NCBI GenBank assembly: GCA_023055505.1
Contig: JALIRH010000045.1
Span: 868,001-932,000 of the forward strand
Origin: Callipepla californica brunnescens
Taxonomy: Eukaryota > Chordata > Aves > Galliformes > Odontophoridae
DNA: 64,000 bases
Direction of reading: 5' to 3'
The notes beneath the pieces are model-generated. The model worked only from the letters and a program-made list of their open reading frames with translations. It did no database searches and had not been told where the DNA came from. Shown here piece by piece: positions 43,501 through 54,500 of the stretch. Position numbers and translations under genes: made by a program. Each line of letters starts with the position of its first letter. Within the stretch, counting starts at the first letter, position 1.

Positions 43501-46500
43501 GGACGGTAATGGGAGCTCCTTGGCAGCCCCAGTCCCCGCCCCTCCCCCCGTGGCTTCAGACCAACGCATGCCTCTCACCTTTCCTCTGTGCAGATGAAGC
43601 TGAGTAGAGCAGATGGCTCTGCCCTGGAGGAGCAGCAGCTGGTGCTCCTCGTTAACAATGAGAAAAGATACAGCTTCCTGGCAGACAAATCCGGGAGAGC
43701 ATCCTTTGAGCTGGACACCTCTGGTTGGACTGGGAGGGTCAGCCTGACTGTAAGCGACTTGGGTCGCCCTCTGGGGCTTCTCGCATGGCTTTCTCCCTTT
43801 TTACGAGGCTGGGAGCCTTCTCCAAGCCAAGCCAACAGCGTGTGTCTGTTCCACCCTCATCATTCAGGGCGAAGTCAACACGTCAGCTCACAGCCAGAGC
43901 GACGCCTCATCGCCCATCTTCGATGCAGCTTATTGGAACCTCAGACCCTTCTTTTCAAAGAGCCAGAGCTTCCTGCACATCCACCGGCTGAAGGGCATGA
44001 TGTCCTGCAGCCAGCCTGAGCACCTGCAGGTGGATTATATCCTCAACGAGAAGGCGCTGGGGAGCGAGCTGCAGAGCCTGGACGTGGTCTTCCTGGTGAG
44101 TCTTCAGCTGGGGAGGAAGGGCAGGAAGTGTAAGGTCACGGATTTCTTATCTGCACACAAGTGCAGGGCTGTTTCCCTGAGGGCCAGGCTATGGCTGCTC
44201 TCCCTTGGCTAAACTGATGGACCAATGTAGGTCCACTTGCAAATGAGAGTCTTCGTTGGGGCTGAAGTCTGGACAACCCCAAAACAACCCCAGCGCTCTA
44301 GCCCTTGGATCCATCTTCCATCAAGGTATGGCTCTGAGGTGGCTGTTTCCGTCTCCTCTTTTGCAGGTCCTGGCCAAGGGGACCATCACTAACATACTCA
44401 GGAAGGAGCTGCTTTTGGGTGCAGGTGGGTCCCGCAGATGGACGAGCTGTGTAGGGCTTTGCTGCCCATGCCTGGACCTGATTTCCCTCTTTGTCTCAGG
44501 GTTGAGAGGCTCCTTCTCCCTGGAGCTGCCTGCCAGCCCCGAGCTGGCACCCAGGGCCACGGTGCTGTGCTACACAGTGCTCCCCAATGGCGAGATGCTG
44601 GCCAGCAGCACCACGATCGAAGTGCTCAAGTGCCTCCCCAACAAGGCGAGTTGTGAAATCACTCCACAATCCCAATGCCTCACCCTGCGCCGGGCATGCC
44701 ACAACATCACAGTCCCTCCAACCCACACCCCGATCCCCCAAGCCTTCAGCTTGACTTTATCCGTGCCATGCTGCTCCGGAAGACCTCCACATCCACGGCT
44801 CCTTGTCCTTCCCCTGTCCTCCCCAGGTGAAAATGGCTTTTTCCAAGGAGCGGGCGCTGCCGGGCTCAGCGCTGAGGTTGGAGCTGGAGGCAGCCCCAGG
44901 CTCCCTGTGTGCCATCCGCGCTGTGGATCGCAGTGTGCTGCTCCTGAAGCCCGAGGCTGAGCTCAGCACGGCGGAGGTAGGCGGTCCCACACTGACTTTT
45001 TGTCCTTTAGCAGCACTGTGGACTGGGCAGGATGGAAGAGGAGGTTCAGCCCCTCGGAGGGTGCGATGGTGGCATGGTTTCGTGCCTAATGCATGTCTTT
45101 ATTCCCAGATCTACAAAGTGCTCCCCAGTTTTGATTACCCTGGAAGCATCCGAGACCCACTGCCCTGTGCACCGCCCTGGTACTACCCCCACCTCCGCGT
45201 CAGCAGAATTACCTTGGAAGAGCCCGAAGGTGCTCGCCGTTCCAGGAGATATATTTTGCCACCCCACTGGGATGATTTCCACACGAACCCCTACGCGTTA
45301 TTTCAGGTAAAGCCTTGAGCCTCATCACCAAGATGTGGTTTGTGCAGGGTGGCTGGAAAGCTCAGCAACGCCCCGTGACCACTCACTGCTCGGGTGGGAA
45401 TAACCACCCCACTGGTTCTGGAGATGGCCAACATCTTTTCTTGTTCACAGGAAGCAGCACTGAAGCTTTTCACCAATGCCCAGACGAGAGATTCTTGCAA
45501 AGATAATCGTCACTGGCCAACGATGCACATTATGATGGGCGTTGCAGGTCAGCATCCTGCCAGCATGCCCCAAACCTGGAGGCACTCAAAGCCAGGCTGG
45601 ACAGGGCTCTGGGCAGCCCGATCTGGTGGGAGACACAGCCCATGGCATGGGTTGGGGCTGGTGGGGTTTTGAGGTCCCCTCCAACCCAACAGTGCTGATT
45701 CCACGCTCCTATGATCTTTAAGGTCCCTTCCAACCCAACCAAGCCATGATTCCATGCTCCTATGATCTTTAAGGTCCCTTCCAACCCAACCATGCCACGA
45801 TTCCACGCTCCTATGATCTTTAAGGTCCCTTCCAACCCAACCATGCCATGATTCCACGCTCCTATGATCTTTAAGGTCCCTTCCAAACCAACCATGCTGT
45901 CATTCTACAGTTGTGCAATCTTTAGGGTCCCATCCAACCTAAGCCATTCAATGATTCTATGATCTTGAGGAAGCGCTTGGTACAGGAGGGGCTGGGCTTG
46001 CCCACCCCCCTCTTGGTGGGGTGGGGAAGGCCATCTGATGGAGCTTCCATGCTGGCTCAGCTCCTGGTTGAGGGGATTTGGGTTGCTTTTCTCTGCTTTC
46101 CGCAGACGTCCAGCCCTGGTCTAGGCAGCAGATACACATGGAAAGCTCATTTCTGCTCTGCTGTTTCTAGAATCAGATGGGATCTCTGCCAGAAATGGAG
46201 ACAGTGTGGAAGCCCTCCCCAGTGTGGAAATGCGTTACCCCGTGTTCGCTAGTGCCCCATTTATTCCCAGAATCGAGGAAGAGCCGCCAGCTCCCCGGAC
46301 TCATTTCCCAGAGACGTGGCTGTGGGACCTTGTGCCCGTGGGGTGAGTGGGGATGGGGAGAGCCCCCAGGACGGCTCCTTCTCCTCAATGGAGAGAACCA
46401 GCCCAGACATCACCAGTGGGTGACCCGTGGCGGTCTCTGGATGCGCTGTCCTGCAGGGAGGAGGGCTCTGCAGAGATGGAGATGACAGTGCCTGATGCCA

Positions 46501-49500
46501 TCACGGAATGGAAAGCTGATATGTTCTGCACAGCACCCATGGGCTTGGGGCTGGCCCCCGCTACCACTCTCACAGTTTTCAAGCCCTTCTTCGTGGAGCT
46601 GGCACTGCCCTATTCTGTGGTCCGTGGTGAAGCCTTCTCACTGGTTGCCACTGTCTTCAATTACCTGCGGCAGTGCCTGCGGGTGAGCGTGGTGGGCAGG
46701 GACAGGGGGCTGGGGGCTGTGCCCTGCTAGGTGGATAATGTTGTCGGGGTCTGCAGGTCCAGGTGACACTGGCGGACTCGGCAGAGCTGGAGGTGTCAGA
46801 GGTTGCAGGTGTGAAGTACAGCAGCTGTGTCTGTGCGGATGAAGCCAAGACGTTCCGGTGGGATGTGAAAGCCACCCATCTGGGTACGGGCACCTGCCCT
46901 GCCACTTGGAGCCCCCCTGAAACAGTGGGGTGGAGAGGGAGGCTGTCAGCAAACGTGACGGCATCTGTAAAGCTCTTATCTGACTCCCAACCCAACTAGC
47001 CCCATTCAAAGCCCATGGGGCTGCGGCGTGGGCTTTGGGGGCTCTATGGTGATGGGATGTCCCATTGGTGCTGCAGGAGAGGTGAACATCACTGTCAGCA
47101 CTGAGGCCATAAGATCTGAGGAGCTCTGTGGCAATGAGGAGCCCGTGGTGCCAGCCCAGGGGCGCGTGGACACTGTGATCAAGCCATTACTGGTGCAGGT
47201 CAGGCAGATTATGAGGGAGGAAAGAGGGTAGGGGGCATGGGAAAATCCCATCACATCGACATGGGAGTGCAACAGCACCAAGAGTCATTGCAAGGATGGC
47301 CCTGGGGGGTACCCCAGCTGGGGGGGCTGGCTGCGGTGACCCTGGGGGACATGGGGACATGGAGGACACAGGACTGACTAAATGTTGCTTCCTACAGCCT
47401 GGTGGGATCCTGGTGGAGAAGGCACACAGCTCCCTGCTCTGCCAGGAAGGTAGGAGCATCTGGTACCACTGTGGGGTCACGGGGCTGCGGACCATGAAGG
47501 CCACCAAGCTGGAGGAGCCATGGGCATGCGTCTCCGGGCCCAAACCCGTGGAGCCCATAGAGGGATGGGTCAGCGTGGGTGGGTGAGGGTGCTGCGGATC
47601 CACGTCCACTGCCACCCCATTGCCACCGCCCTCCATCCCCACAGACTCTGAAGAAGTGCCTCTGGAGCTTCCTGACAACATCTTGAAGGGCTCCCAGCGA
47701 GCTCATGTCACCGTGATGGGTAAGGGATGGAAATGAGGACCTCACCTGGAGGTGGGATGCTCCAGAATGGATGGGATGGGGTGCGGGGTGCACACTGACG
47801 CCGCTGACACCTGGCACAGGGGACATCATGGGCAACGCGCTGCAGAACGTGGACCGCCTCCTGGCCATGCCCTACGGCTGCGGGGAGCAGAACATGGTGC
47901 GCTTCGCCCCCAACATCTACATCCAGCAGTACCTGGAGAAGAGCGGGCAGCTCAATGCCGACATCCGCGCCAAGGCACAGGGCTTCCTGCAGAGCGGTCA
48001 GCATCCTCCTCCTTCCCTTCCCACCCCACAATCCCTCCTCATTTTTATACCTGCCCCCAGGGGTGGCATCCTCTAGGCTCCCCCCACATCCAGCCATCCC
48101 CATCTCCACGCAGGTTACCAACGAGAGCTGCTCTACAAACACAATGACGGCTCCTACAGCGCTTTTGGGGAGAGTGATGACAGTGGCAACACCTGGTGAG
48201 GGCCCCGTCCTCGTCACCTCCTCTTGCCACCGAACGCACCCCATCCCTGCTTGCCCCCCATCCTCCCCTCCCTCTGCCTCCCTGCAGGTTGACGGCATTT
48301 GTCCTCAAGTCCTTCTGGCAAGCGAGCGCCTTTGTGGCCATCGAGGATCGGCACATCGTGGACGCGCAGAAATGGCTGCAGAAGCAGCAGATGGAGTCGG
48401 GATGCTTCCGCAGCGTGGGGAACCTCTTCAATAACGCCCTGCAGGTGGGGAAGGGGTGGGAGGGGGTGACGTGGGGACACGTGGCTGCAGGTGGCATGGA
48501 CAAAGCTGTTTCACTGTCCCTTTGTAGGGCGGTGTATCGGATGAGCTCTCGCTGTCGGCTTACATCACGGCGGCGCTGCTGGAGGTTGGGGTGCCCCAAA
48601 CGGTGAGGATAACCCCGTGGGGTTGGGGGCAGGTGACCAGCCCAGTACTGAGGTCTGGATGTGTCAGACTGTGTTGCTCTGTTATCCTCTGGCTCTTTTC
48701 TGACTGCTCATGTCCCCTTTTCTGCAGCAAGACCCAATGCTGAGCTCAGCCCTGCAGTGCTTGGAGGCGTCAAGCACCGACAACCTCTACACACAGGCGC
48801 TGCTGGCGTATGTTTGGGGGCTGGCAGGGCGTGGGGAGCAGCAGCAAGCCCAGCTGCAGAGCTTGCTGCAGCACAGCACCAGCACAGGTACCTCTGGGCC
48901 CCCCCATCACACCTGGGACCACCAAGCTGGGATCTTAGGGCTGCCCACCCGCCCTGAGCCGGGAACTGGGGACTGCCCTCCCACCCTTTCTTCCCAGGGG
49001 GGATGCTGTTCTGGAAGAGGAAGGACAAAGCTCTGTCCACAACATCCCCCTGGGCTGAGGCTGCATCAGCAGAGGTGGAGATGACGGCCTACGTCCTCCT
49101 GGCATACCTGACCCAGCCACAGGTGTCCCGTGCTGACCTGGCCAAAGCTTCCCAGATCGTCCGCTGGCTCAGCAAGCAGCAAAACCCCTACGGAGGCTTT
49201 GCCTCCACCCAGGTACCACCACGGGGCACCCCGACACGGGGCTGGGGTGCCACCAGCTGCAAGTTGGGGTGGCTCCAGCTCGGTGTTTCTTGCCCAGGAC
49301 ACCGTGGTGGCCCTGCAAGCTTTGGCCAAGTATGCCACCCTGACCTACGGCAACAACGGGGACTTAAAGGTGAAGGTGACGAGCCCGATGGGCTCCAAGG
49401 ACTTCGTGCTGGGAGACAGCAACCGGCTGCTGCTGCAGCAGGCAGTCCTGGAAGAGATGCCGGGGGTGTACAGGGTGCAAACCCACGGGCAGGGCTGTGC

Positions 49501-50561
49501 TCTGGTGCAGGTGGGTACAGCACAGGGTCCCCGTGGGCAGGGGTCACCTCCCAGGTGGCCTTAACCCCACACTTCACTGCAGGTGACGCTGCGCTACAAC
49601 ATCCCACCACCTCCCAGCACGGGGACGTTCGAACTCAGCGTAGAGACGGAGCCCAAAACGTGCACGAGTGATGCCAGCACCCGCTTCCACCTCCTCCTCC
49701 GGACACGGTAGGGTTTGGGGTAACCCCAAGGGTTTGGGGGGGGGGGCGAGGCAGCCCCCAGCCCCAACGTGAGGCTCTGCTTTTCCCTGCAGGTACACCG
49801 GAAAGCGTAATGCCACCAACATGGTTGTCATCGAGGCCAAGATGCTGTCAGGTTACATCCCAGACAAGAGCTCACTGGTAGAGGTGAGAGATCCCTGCTG
49901 TCCCTCTGCACCCCAGGTCCCAGCATGGGGACAGCAGGACAGGTGCTGAGCCCTGTGCTCACTGTTCCCCAGCTGAAAAGGCAGAAACTGGTGAAGAAGG
50001 TGGAGGTGCAGAGCGACCAGGTGACCATCTACCTGGACCAGGTGAGACGGGTGGCAATAGCAGGAGTGCTGCGAGCACAGGGATGACATCGGGGTGTGTT
50101 GGGACGCGGCTGTGCCTCACACATGACTCTGATTCTGTGATTCACCCTCGGGTCATCTCCCAGCTGACAAAGGAGGAAGAGACCTTCACCTTCGCAGCCA
50201 CGCAGGATTTCCCGGTGAAGAACCTCCAGCCCGCCACCGTGACACTGTATGACTACTATGAGACGGGTGAGCTGCCCCTGGAGCCCCAACCCAGACCCCG
50301 TTCACACTGATGAGCTTCAGCTCATTAAGGGGAGCAGCTCATTGAGCCCATGTCCCTCCTCCTGCTGCAGGTGACCGCACGGATGCTGCCTACAACGCTC
50401 CTTGCAGCTCAGGTAGGGGCTGAGGGTCACCCCCTCTTCGGGACCCCCGGCACGGTGGGACACAGGGAAGGGAGCTGGCTAGGGTGGTGGGTCTGAGGGG
50501 CTCTCACAACACACCTCTATTCCCTTTTCAAGAGGCTGACAGAGAGGCAAAGAATTTCTAG
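40513..50561 (+). CDS. Alpha-2-macroglobulin-like secreted protease inhibitor (A2M/A2ML/ovostatin family)
   Basis: Thirty-six coding exons, phases all consistent, total 1476 residues; human A2M has 36 exons and 1474 residues. Exons include 40513-40586, 40980-41169, 41311-41470, 41572-41624, 42385-42405, 42492-42645, 42747-42831, 42907-43030, 43111-43225, 43396-43505, 43594-43749, 43868-44095, 44367-44424, 44500-44645, 44827-44976, 45109-45306, 45451-45547, 46171-46342, 46457-46682, 46757-46883, 47077-47198, 47398-47449, 47645-47719, 47820-47996, 48114-48195, 48288-48444, 48528-48602, 48728-48887, 48998-49212, 49298-49510, 49583-49707, 49793-49883, 49973-50041, 50164-50266, 50371-50412 and 50533-50561. 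There is a signal peptide, macroglobulin domains, a bait region around residues 675-763, an intact thioester (PYGCGEQNM, Cys985-Gln988), a thioester domain and a receptor-binding domain. It should trap proteases after bait cleavage. Which family member it is cannot be settled by eye. Confidence 0.92.
40830..40975 (+). mobile_element. CR1 LINE 3' end, possibly a nested or duplicated tail
   Basis: GGTCAGACCAGATGATCTTGGAG, CCTTAATGATTCTACGA, then a second similar tail (GGACTTGATCTTAGAG, AACCTTAATGATGCTGCGATTC). It lies in intron 1 of the macroglobulin gene and ends against the exon 2 acceptor, so part of the polypyrimidine tract may derive from it. Confidence 0.75.
42115..42345 (-). mobile_element. 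CR1 LINE fragment, minus orientation
   Basis: CAGGTTGGAAAAGACCTCTAAGA, CCCAGCC...CCACCGTGTCCCTCAGTGCCACATC and CACCTCCAGGGACAGGGAATCC are standard reverse-complement CR1 landmarks. It lies in intron 4 of the macroglobulin gene. Confidence 0.85.
45560..45970 (+). mobile_element. CR1 LINE 3' end with an expanded 51-bp tandem tail
   Basis: CTGGAGGCACTCAAAGCCAGGCTGGACAGGGCTCTGGGCAGCCC-type CR1 sequence, then from about 45711 some four to five copies of a 51-bp unit (ATGATCTTTAAGGTCCCTTC + CAACCCAACCATGCCATGAT + TCCACGCTCCT), ending in ATTCTATGATCTT. It lies in the intron that splits the bait region of the macroglobulin gene. Confidence 0.85.
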
Positions 50562-50943
50562 AGGAGCCCCACACGGTGGTCTTGCCTGCCCACCCTGATC
50601 CGCTCAGACCTGAACCAGGACATCCCAAGGTCTCTGCTCCCACCCACCCTACACAGGGGCAGCACCTCACAGCTCGGCAGCTTCAGTCCCCCGTGCAGCT
50701 CCTGTCCTGCCACCACCCCGCAGAGCCACAGCTGAGGGACACCCAGGACAGGGACGACTCCCTGCTCTGCACCCCTGTCCTGATTTTATGGGGACCGCGT
50801 GGTGCACCTCCCCCTGGGAGCAGTGCACAGAGCGCTGCCCCCCTCCTTCCATTAACAGTGCTGAGGATAACCCCACAGCAGATCTGAGCACTGATTAATG
50901 GAGCGGAGAGGCCACAGTCCCTCCAGCCACTGCCCTGGGTCTA

Positions 50944-50949
50944 AATAAA
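50944..50949 (+). terminator. Poly(A) signal of the alpha-2-macroglobulin-like gene
   Basis: AATAAA about 380 bp after the stop, followed by a TTTTCTCTTTGTC tract. The convergent FTSJ3 signal is about 240 bp further on. Confidence 0.75.
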
Positions 50950-51187
50950 CAGTATTTTCTTAAGTGTACCTTTTCTCTTTGTCTTCCTTCTAAACGTGCT
51001 GCGTGCCCACACCTGATGGGGCTGGCTGTGGGGCTGTCCTGGGTGGGGCGATGGCTGTGGGGCAAATGGGTGCAGGTTCAGCTTCTGGGCCAGAGAAATG
51101 GAGATGGGCTGAGGTGAGGAAGGGAGGGAAGCAGCTCCTCAGCTTGCTGAGACGCAGGACACAGCCTGGAGCATCGTCAGACCAGAG

Positions 51188-51193
51188 TTTATT
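51188..51193 (-). terminator. FTSJ3: Poly(A) signal of FTSJ3
   Basis: TTTATT on the + strand, AATAAA on the minus strand, about 390 bp after the FTSJ3 stop codon. Confidence 0.7.
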
Positions 51194-51583
51194 TCTGACA
51201 TAAACGAAGGCCGGACACTGCTCAGCACCCACAGCCCCACGCAGCTCTGGGACTTCAGTCACGGCCACGTTTGTCACCAGCGTGGGGACAGCACGGGCTG
51301 GAAGGACACCCATGCCATCCCTGCTGTCTGAGCAGCATCCCAACAGAAGTGACAAACCCGGAGGTGTAACCTCACAGGCCACCACGGGCATGGGGAGTGC
51401 TGAGGTCAAATCAACTCTCCGTGCCCCACAGTGGGGACAGGAGGCGATGTCACACGAAGGCACAGAGCGTGGGGCTCAATCCCAGCCCAGATCCCATGGT
51501 GGGGAAAGCGGGAGGTGGGGGTGGGAGGGCAGGAGCCAGCTGAGCCCTCCTGGTCCAGGTCCCTCTCGGGAGCCATTCCCGCA

Positions 51584-54500
51584 TCACTTGCGGCGTTTCT
51601 TCTTCTGCTCTTTGCGTTTCTGAGCCCTCACGTCCTTCTTCAGGCGGCTGTCGACGACCTTGAACTGCCCCTTAACGCCGGGGGGGCGGCGCACGCGGGG
51701 TCCTACGCCCTTCTTGGCCACCAGGTAGGTGACCTGCCGCTTCTCCTTGCCCAGCCCGGCCTTCTTGTAGATGCTGCGGGAGAAAGGGAGAGACAGGAGC
51801 GAGATCCTCAGAGGGGGATGGTCCAGGAGGCGGCTTTGGCACACATTTACAAGCCAGGATCAGCTACCACTGCCTGCTGCACCCCACAGCAGGGCTCTCC
51901 CATCCCACAGCCCACCCCAGCCCTGAGCTGCTCCCACAACAGAGGGGCTTTGCTTTGTGACCCCACCAAAGGAGCCGTGCCCCAGCTTCACCACTCACCG
52001 CCGCAGCTGGGCCACCTTCTCCCGCTCCGAGATATCCACCGTGCTCACCACGGCCTCCGCTCTCTTCTTCATCTGCTCCATCTTCTTCAGCATCTGCGGG
52101 GACAGCAAAGGGTCAGCGACAAATGGGGGAATGGAGCTGGGGGACCAAGCACCCAGCCAGGAGCACTGCCCCACTCACCCGACGCTTCTTCCGAGCTTTG
52201 GCCTCTGCCACCTTCTTGATGGGGCGGGCGTTGATTTGGCGCCAGCGCTGCCGGTATTCCTCGACCGTCTGCTTGTCCAGGGGGATCTGCTTGCGTCGGT
52301 GCTGCTTCTCCTCCTCCGTGAACCACTCTGGCAGCTCTCCCTCCTCCTCATTGAAGGAATATCTGGAAGAAGGGAGGGGGACCTGGTGAGCCGCGTGGGG
52401 TCCCAGCCACGTCCCCTGATACGAACGTCACCTCCTAAGAGGGGAACGAATGTTGTTTCCCCTCCAGCTCCCACAGCTGCACGTACCTGTTGAAGGAATC
52501 ATCGATCAAGTCCCGTTTGGCCTTTTTGGAGGTGGCAATGACGGAGCCAAGGGCCAGGCCCTCTGCATCCAGGACACGTGCTTTCTTCACTGCAGTGCAC
52601 AGAGAGATGAAAGCCTGGTGAGCAGCCCCAAAGCCAGAGAGCAACAAGCAGCCCTCCCACTCTCCAGCTAAGGGACTGACCCTCCCGTCACCAAACAGAG
52701 ACACACGTTGACACTCAGCAGCCTCCACTCACCTGGGTCCTCAATGGGCACCACCTCGAAGCCGCACGGCTCAACCAGGCCCCGCTTTCTCCCCACTGGC
52801 GCTGGTGGCCTGCGAGGAGGAAAGGAGAGCACTCAGCATCCTCATGTCCCCGCTCTCCGCGGCTGTGGAGCTGCAGGAGAATATCCAGTCCACCCCTCAC
52901 CTCTCCTCATCGCTGCTGCTGTCATCGTCACTGCTCTGCTCAGCCTGAGCTTCAGCAGCGTCAGCTCCTGTGTCTGCTGCAGCCTGGGGCTCAGCCACGG
53001 CGTCCTCCTGGGGAACCTTTTTCTTCTGCTCCTTCTTCATTTTGCCTGGGGAAAAGGAACCAGGGGGTGAGAGAGGGAGGCCCCACTGCAGGCTTGTCCC
53101 ACAGGGACGCAGCTTAGTGCTATCTCATTAACTCTGTGATGACAAAGACAGGAAAGCAACTTTGGAACACCTCTGTCCAGCTCAGAGCAGCGCCCACATC
53201 ACGGCGTGATCCAGCACCCCAGAAAGGGACACGGAGCTGTCCCTGTGTCCCCAAAGCGAAGCAGCCCCCACTAACCTGTCTGGGACTCACGCTGCCTTTC
53301 AGCCAACATCTGGGACTGCCCCAGCTCCAGGTCTTCATCTGCATCATCCTCAATACCAGCAAAGGCATCCTGAGGACAGGGAGCAGTGGGTCAGGGGATG
53401 CAGGGGGATCTGCTGGGGCTGAGGCTACCCCAGCATTTCATTTCTGACACACTGGAGCTCACCTTCCCAAACCACAGGCTGGTCTGCCGCTCCTGCAGCA
53501 CTGACTTCTCCTCCAGGGGCACCAGCAGGGGGTTCTCCTCTTCCTCCCCTTCCTCCTCCTCTTCTTCCTCCTTAGGCTTCACCCTGTGACAGCGGCAGGA
53601 CCAGCACCAAAGGCCAGCCTCTGCATTTGCTCTTAAGGGAGGTCCTGCCCCAGGACAGCCCCCCCCTGGCTCTCACCGCTTTGCACCCTGCTCTCGTCTT
53701 TCCCTCTCCAGCCGGCGCTGTCGGGCCTCGATCTCAACCAGCTCCTCTGGGTCCAGGTCGCTGGCAAGGGACACATCATCCTCATCATCTGCATCCGAGA
53801 CACAGATGTCATCATCCCCAGGTTGCATCTCCAGCAGAGCATCTGCTGATGCCATGTCCCCCCGGGCCACCTGATTCAGCAGCTGCAATGCAAAGGAGAC
53901 CGGAGTGAGGAGCGTGTGTGCCCATGTCTGCCTGACCCCTGGGGCTCTGGGAGCCTGCTCTGCCCCAGCCCACACACCTGGGTCTTCTGGATAGTTTGGA
54001 GGGAGAACATGCTGGTATCGCCATCGTCAGCAATGGAGACGCCAGGGAGGTCCATCTTCAGCTCCACGCGCTCACGCTGCTTCCGCTGCTCCTTCAGGAT
54101 CTTCTTTTTCTTTCTGGGAAAAACAAAAAAAAAAAGAAGGGGAAGGAATGAGGCTGCACTCCCAGCAGCTCGTGCCTTATCTCTCTGAGCACTGGGGACA
54201 CAGCAGGAGTCACTCCACTGTGAGGGGTCTGAGCTTTGGGGCAAAGAGAGCCCACATTGGCTTGGAGAAGCAGAGGACCCCAAGAGCACCTGGACCCAAC
54301 CCCCTTCACACAGACAGACAAATCCTAACCCCGCTGCTCAGACCCCTTATGCCACTCTAGCACAACGATCCCCCATCTCTCCTTGGCTGAGCTGCTTTTA
54401 CCTCTTCAGCTCTGCCAGCTCCTTAGCCTTCATTTCCGCTAACGCCAGCTCTACCTCCTCCTCTTCCTCTTTCACCACCTCATCAGCTGTGGCTTTTGGT

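Larger units (their letters stand above)
50562..51583. other. Convergent 3'UTRs of the macroglobulin-like gene and FTSJ3
   Basis: Holds the 3'UTR of the + strand gene (to about 50965), a short spacer, and the 3'UTR of FTSJ3 on the minus strand (51583 down to about 51175). No coding sequence. Confidence 0.6.
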
